A stretch of 64,000 nt of DNA. It comes from Lachnoclostridium phytofermentans (GTDB lineage: Bacteria > Bacillota > Clostridia > Lachnospirales > Lachnospiraceae). Position numbers and translations under genes: made by a program. The DNA lies in contig NZ_JPOF01000006.1 of the NCBI RefSeq assembly GCF_000733755.1, positions 248,001-312,000 on the forward strand, given 5' to 3'. Of the stretch, positions 63,874-64,000 are shown one piece after another (the first letter of the stretch is position 1; the number at the start of each line of letters is the position of its first letter). The notes beneath the pieces are model-generated. The model had not been told where the DNA came from and did no database searches. It saw only the letters and a program-made list of their open reading frames with translations.

Positions 63874-63969
63874 TTAACCTCCATTTATGCTATTACCTTT
63901 TCTATCATTCATTTTCCCAATAGGCAGCTCCTCCACTTCAATGAGTACACACTTCTTACATTTTATCAC
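63874..63969 (-). CDS. possible 31-residue protein with CKKC motif
   Basis: A GTG at 63969 after AAAGGAATAT opens a frame VIKCKKCVLIEVEELP... ending just before the 60-residue protein gene; its stop TAA overlaps the next ribosome site. The CxxC pair suggests a small zinc-ribbon protein, like Com-type small proteins. The close coupling is the main support. Confidence 0.4.
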   Translation of the reverse strand: MIKCKKCVLIEVEELPIGKMNDRKGNSINGG

Positions 63970-64000
63970 ATATTCCTTTATATGGTAACTAATTATTAGT

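Noticed and set aside
1-64000. tRNA or rRNA genes
   Set aside because: No cloverleaf with a T-arm GGTTCGA-type motif and no rRNA sequence was noticed on either strand.

Overview
The window is AT-rich DNA with strong AGGAGG-type ribosome binding sites, short intergenic spaces and gene families typical of an anaerobic low-GC Firmicute. The mix (DUF6440, a PdaA-like deacetylase, a TetM/YacP fusion, DcuC-type carriers beside nucleoside salvage genes, an NADP secondary alcohol dehydrogenase, a GH18-LRR secreted protein, CotA-like laccase) points to Lachnospiraceae, possibly close to Lachnoclostridium (Clostridium) phytofermentans. That assignment is a judgement from gene content, not a database match.

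Layout. 1-5.5 kb: small unknown genes, a tRNA dihydrouridine synthase, a metallophosphoesterase and a decayed kinase. 5.8-7.8 kb: a two-gene rhodanese / CoA-disulfide-reductase operon. 8.2-10.1 kb: a TetR regulator, an FMN reductase and a membrane protein with an operator-overlapped promoter. 10.8-16.7 kb: an OmpR-type two-component pair, a frameshifted gene and a MacB-like ABC exporter. 17-19.2 kb: a glyoxalase-fold protein and an HxlR regulator with a CcdA-TlpA thiol-redox fusion. 19.6-24.9 kb: a lipoprotein, membrane proteins, a remnant of a large serine recombinase, a PdaA-like deacetylase and an AraC regulator. 25-30.3 kb: redox and electrophile-type genes (pirin with a MarR regulator, secondary alcohol dehydrogenase, a TetR regulator with three flavodoxin-fold proteins). 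30.7-33.3 kb: a TetM/EF-G-like GTPase fused to a YacP/Rae1-type NYN nuclease domain. 33.6-40.2 kb: a LacI-controlled nucleoside salvage locus (nucleoside hydrolase, ribokinase, two DcuC-type carriers). 40.7-43 kb: a secreted GH18 plus leucine-rich-repeat protein. 43.2-50.9 kb: cupin, Lrp regulator, MATE exporter, second pirin, CotA-like multicopper oxidase, acetyltransferase and BFD-type ferredoxin. 51.2-53.0 kb: an intact IS1182-family insertion sequence. 53-64 kb: ribosomal protein L25/Ctc, a three-gene ABC importer, catalase, a PQQ-fold sugar dehydrogenase, an ECF-like membrane protein and small proteins.

Shared themes. Many genes handle oxygen, quinones, thiols or flavins (CoA-disulfide reductase, four flavodoxin-fold proteins, two pirins, CcdA-TlpA, catalase, laccase, BFD ferredoxin), and several are paired with their own one-component regulator. 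Five operator or promoter architectures can be read directly: tandem CTAAC-N4-GTTAG sites at 10.1 kb, a TACTT-N4-AAGTA site at 19.2 kb, three ATCTTG-type palindromes at 26.3 kb, two TAACRCCGTT sites at 30.2 kb and two LacI palindromes at 40.2 kb. Decay and mobility are also visible: a kinase pseudogene, a one-base frameshift, a recombinase relic, a 59-bp tandem duplication, 37-bp and 27-bp tandem repeats, one full IS element, and three copies of a 35-bp palindrome that always lie just before a terminator or the IS end.
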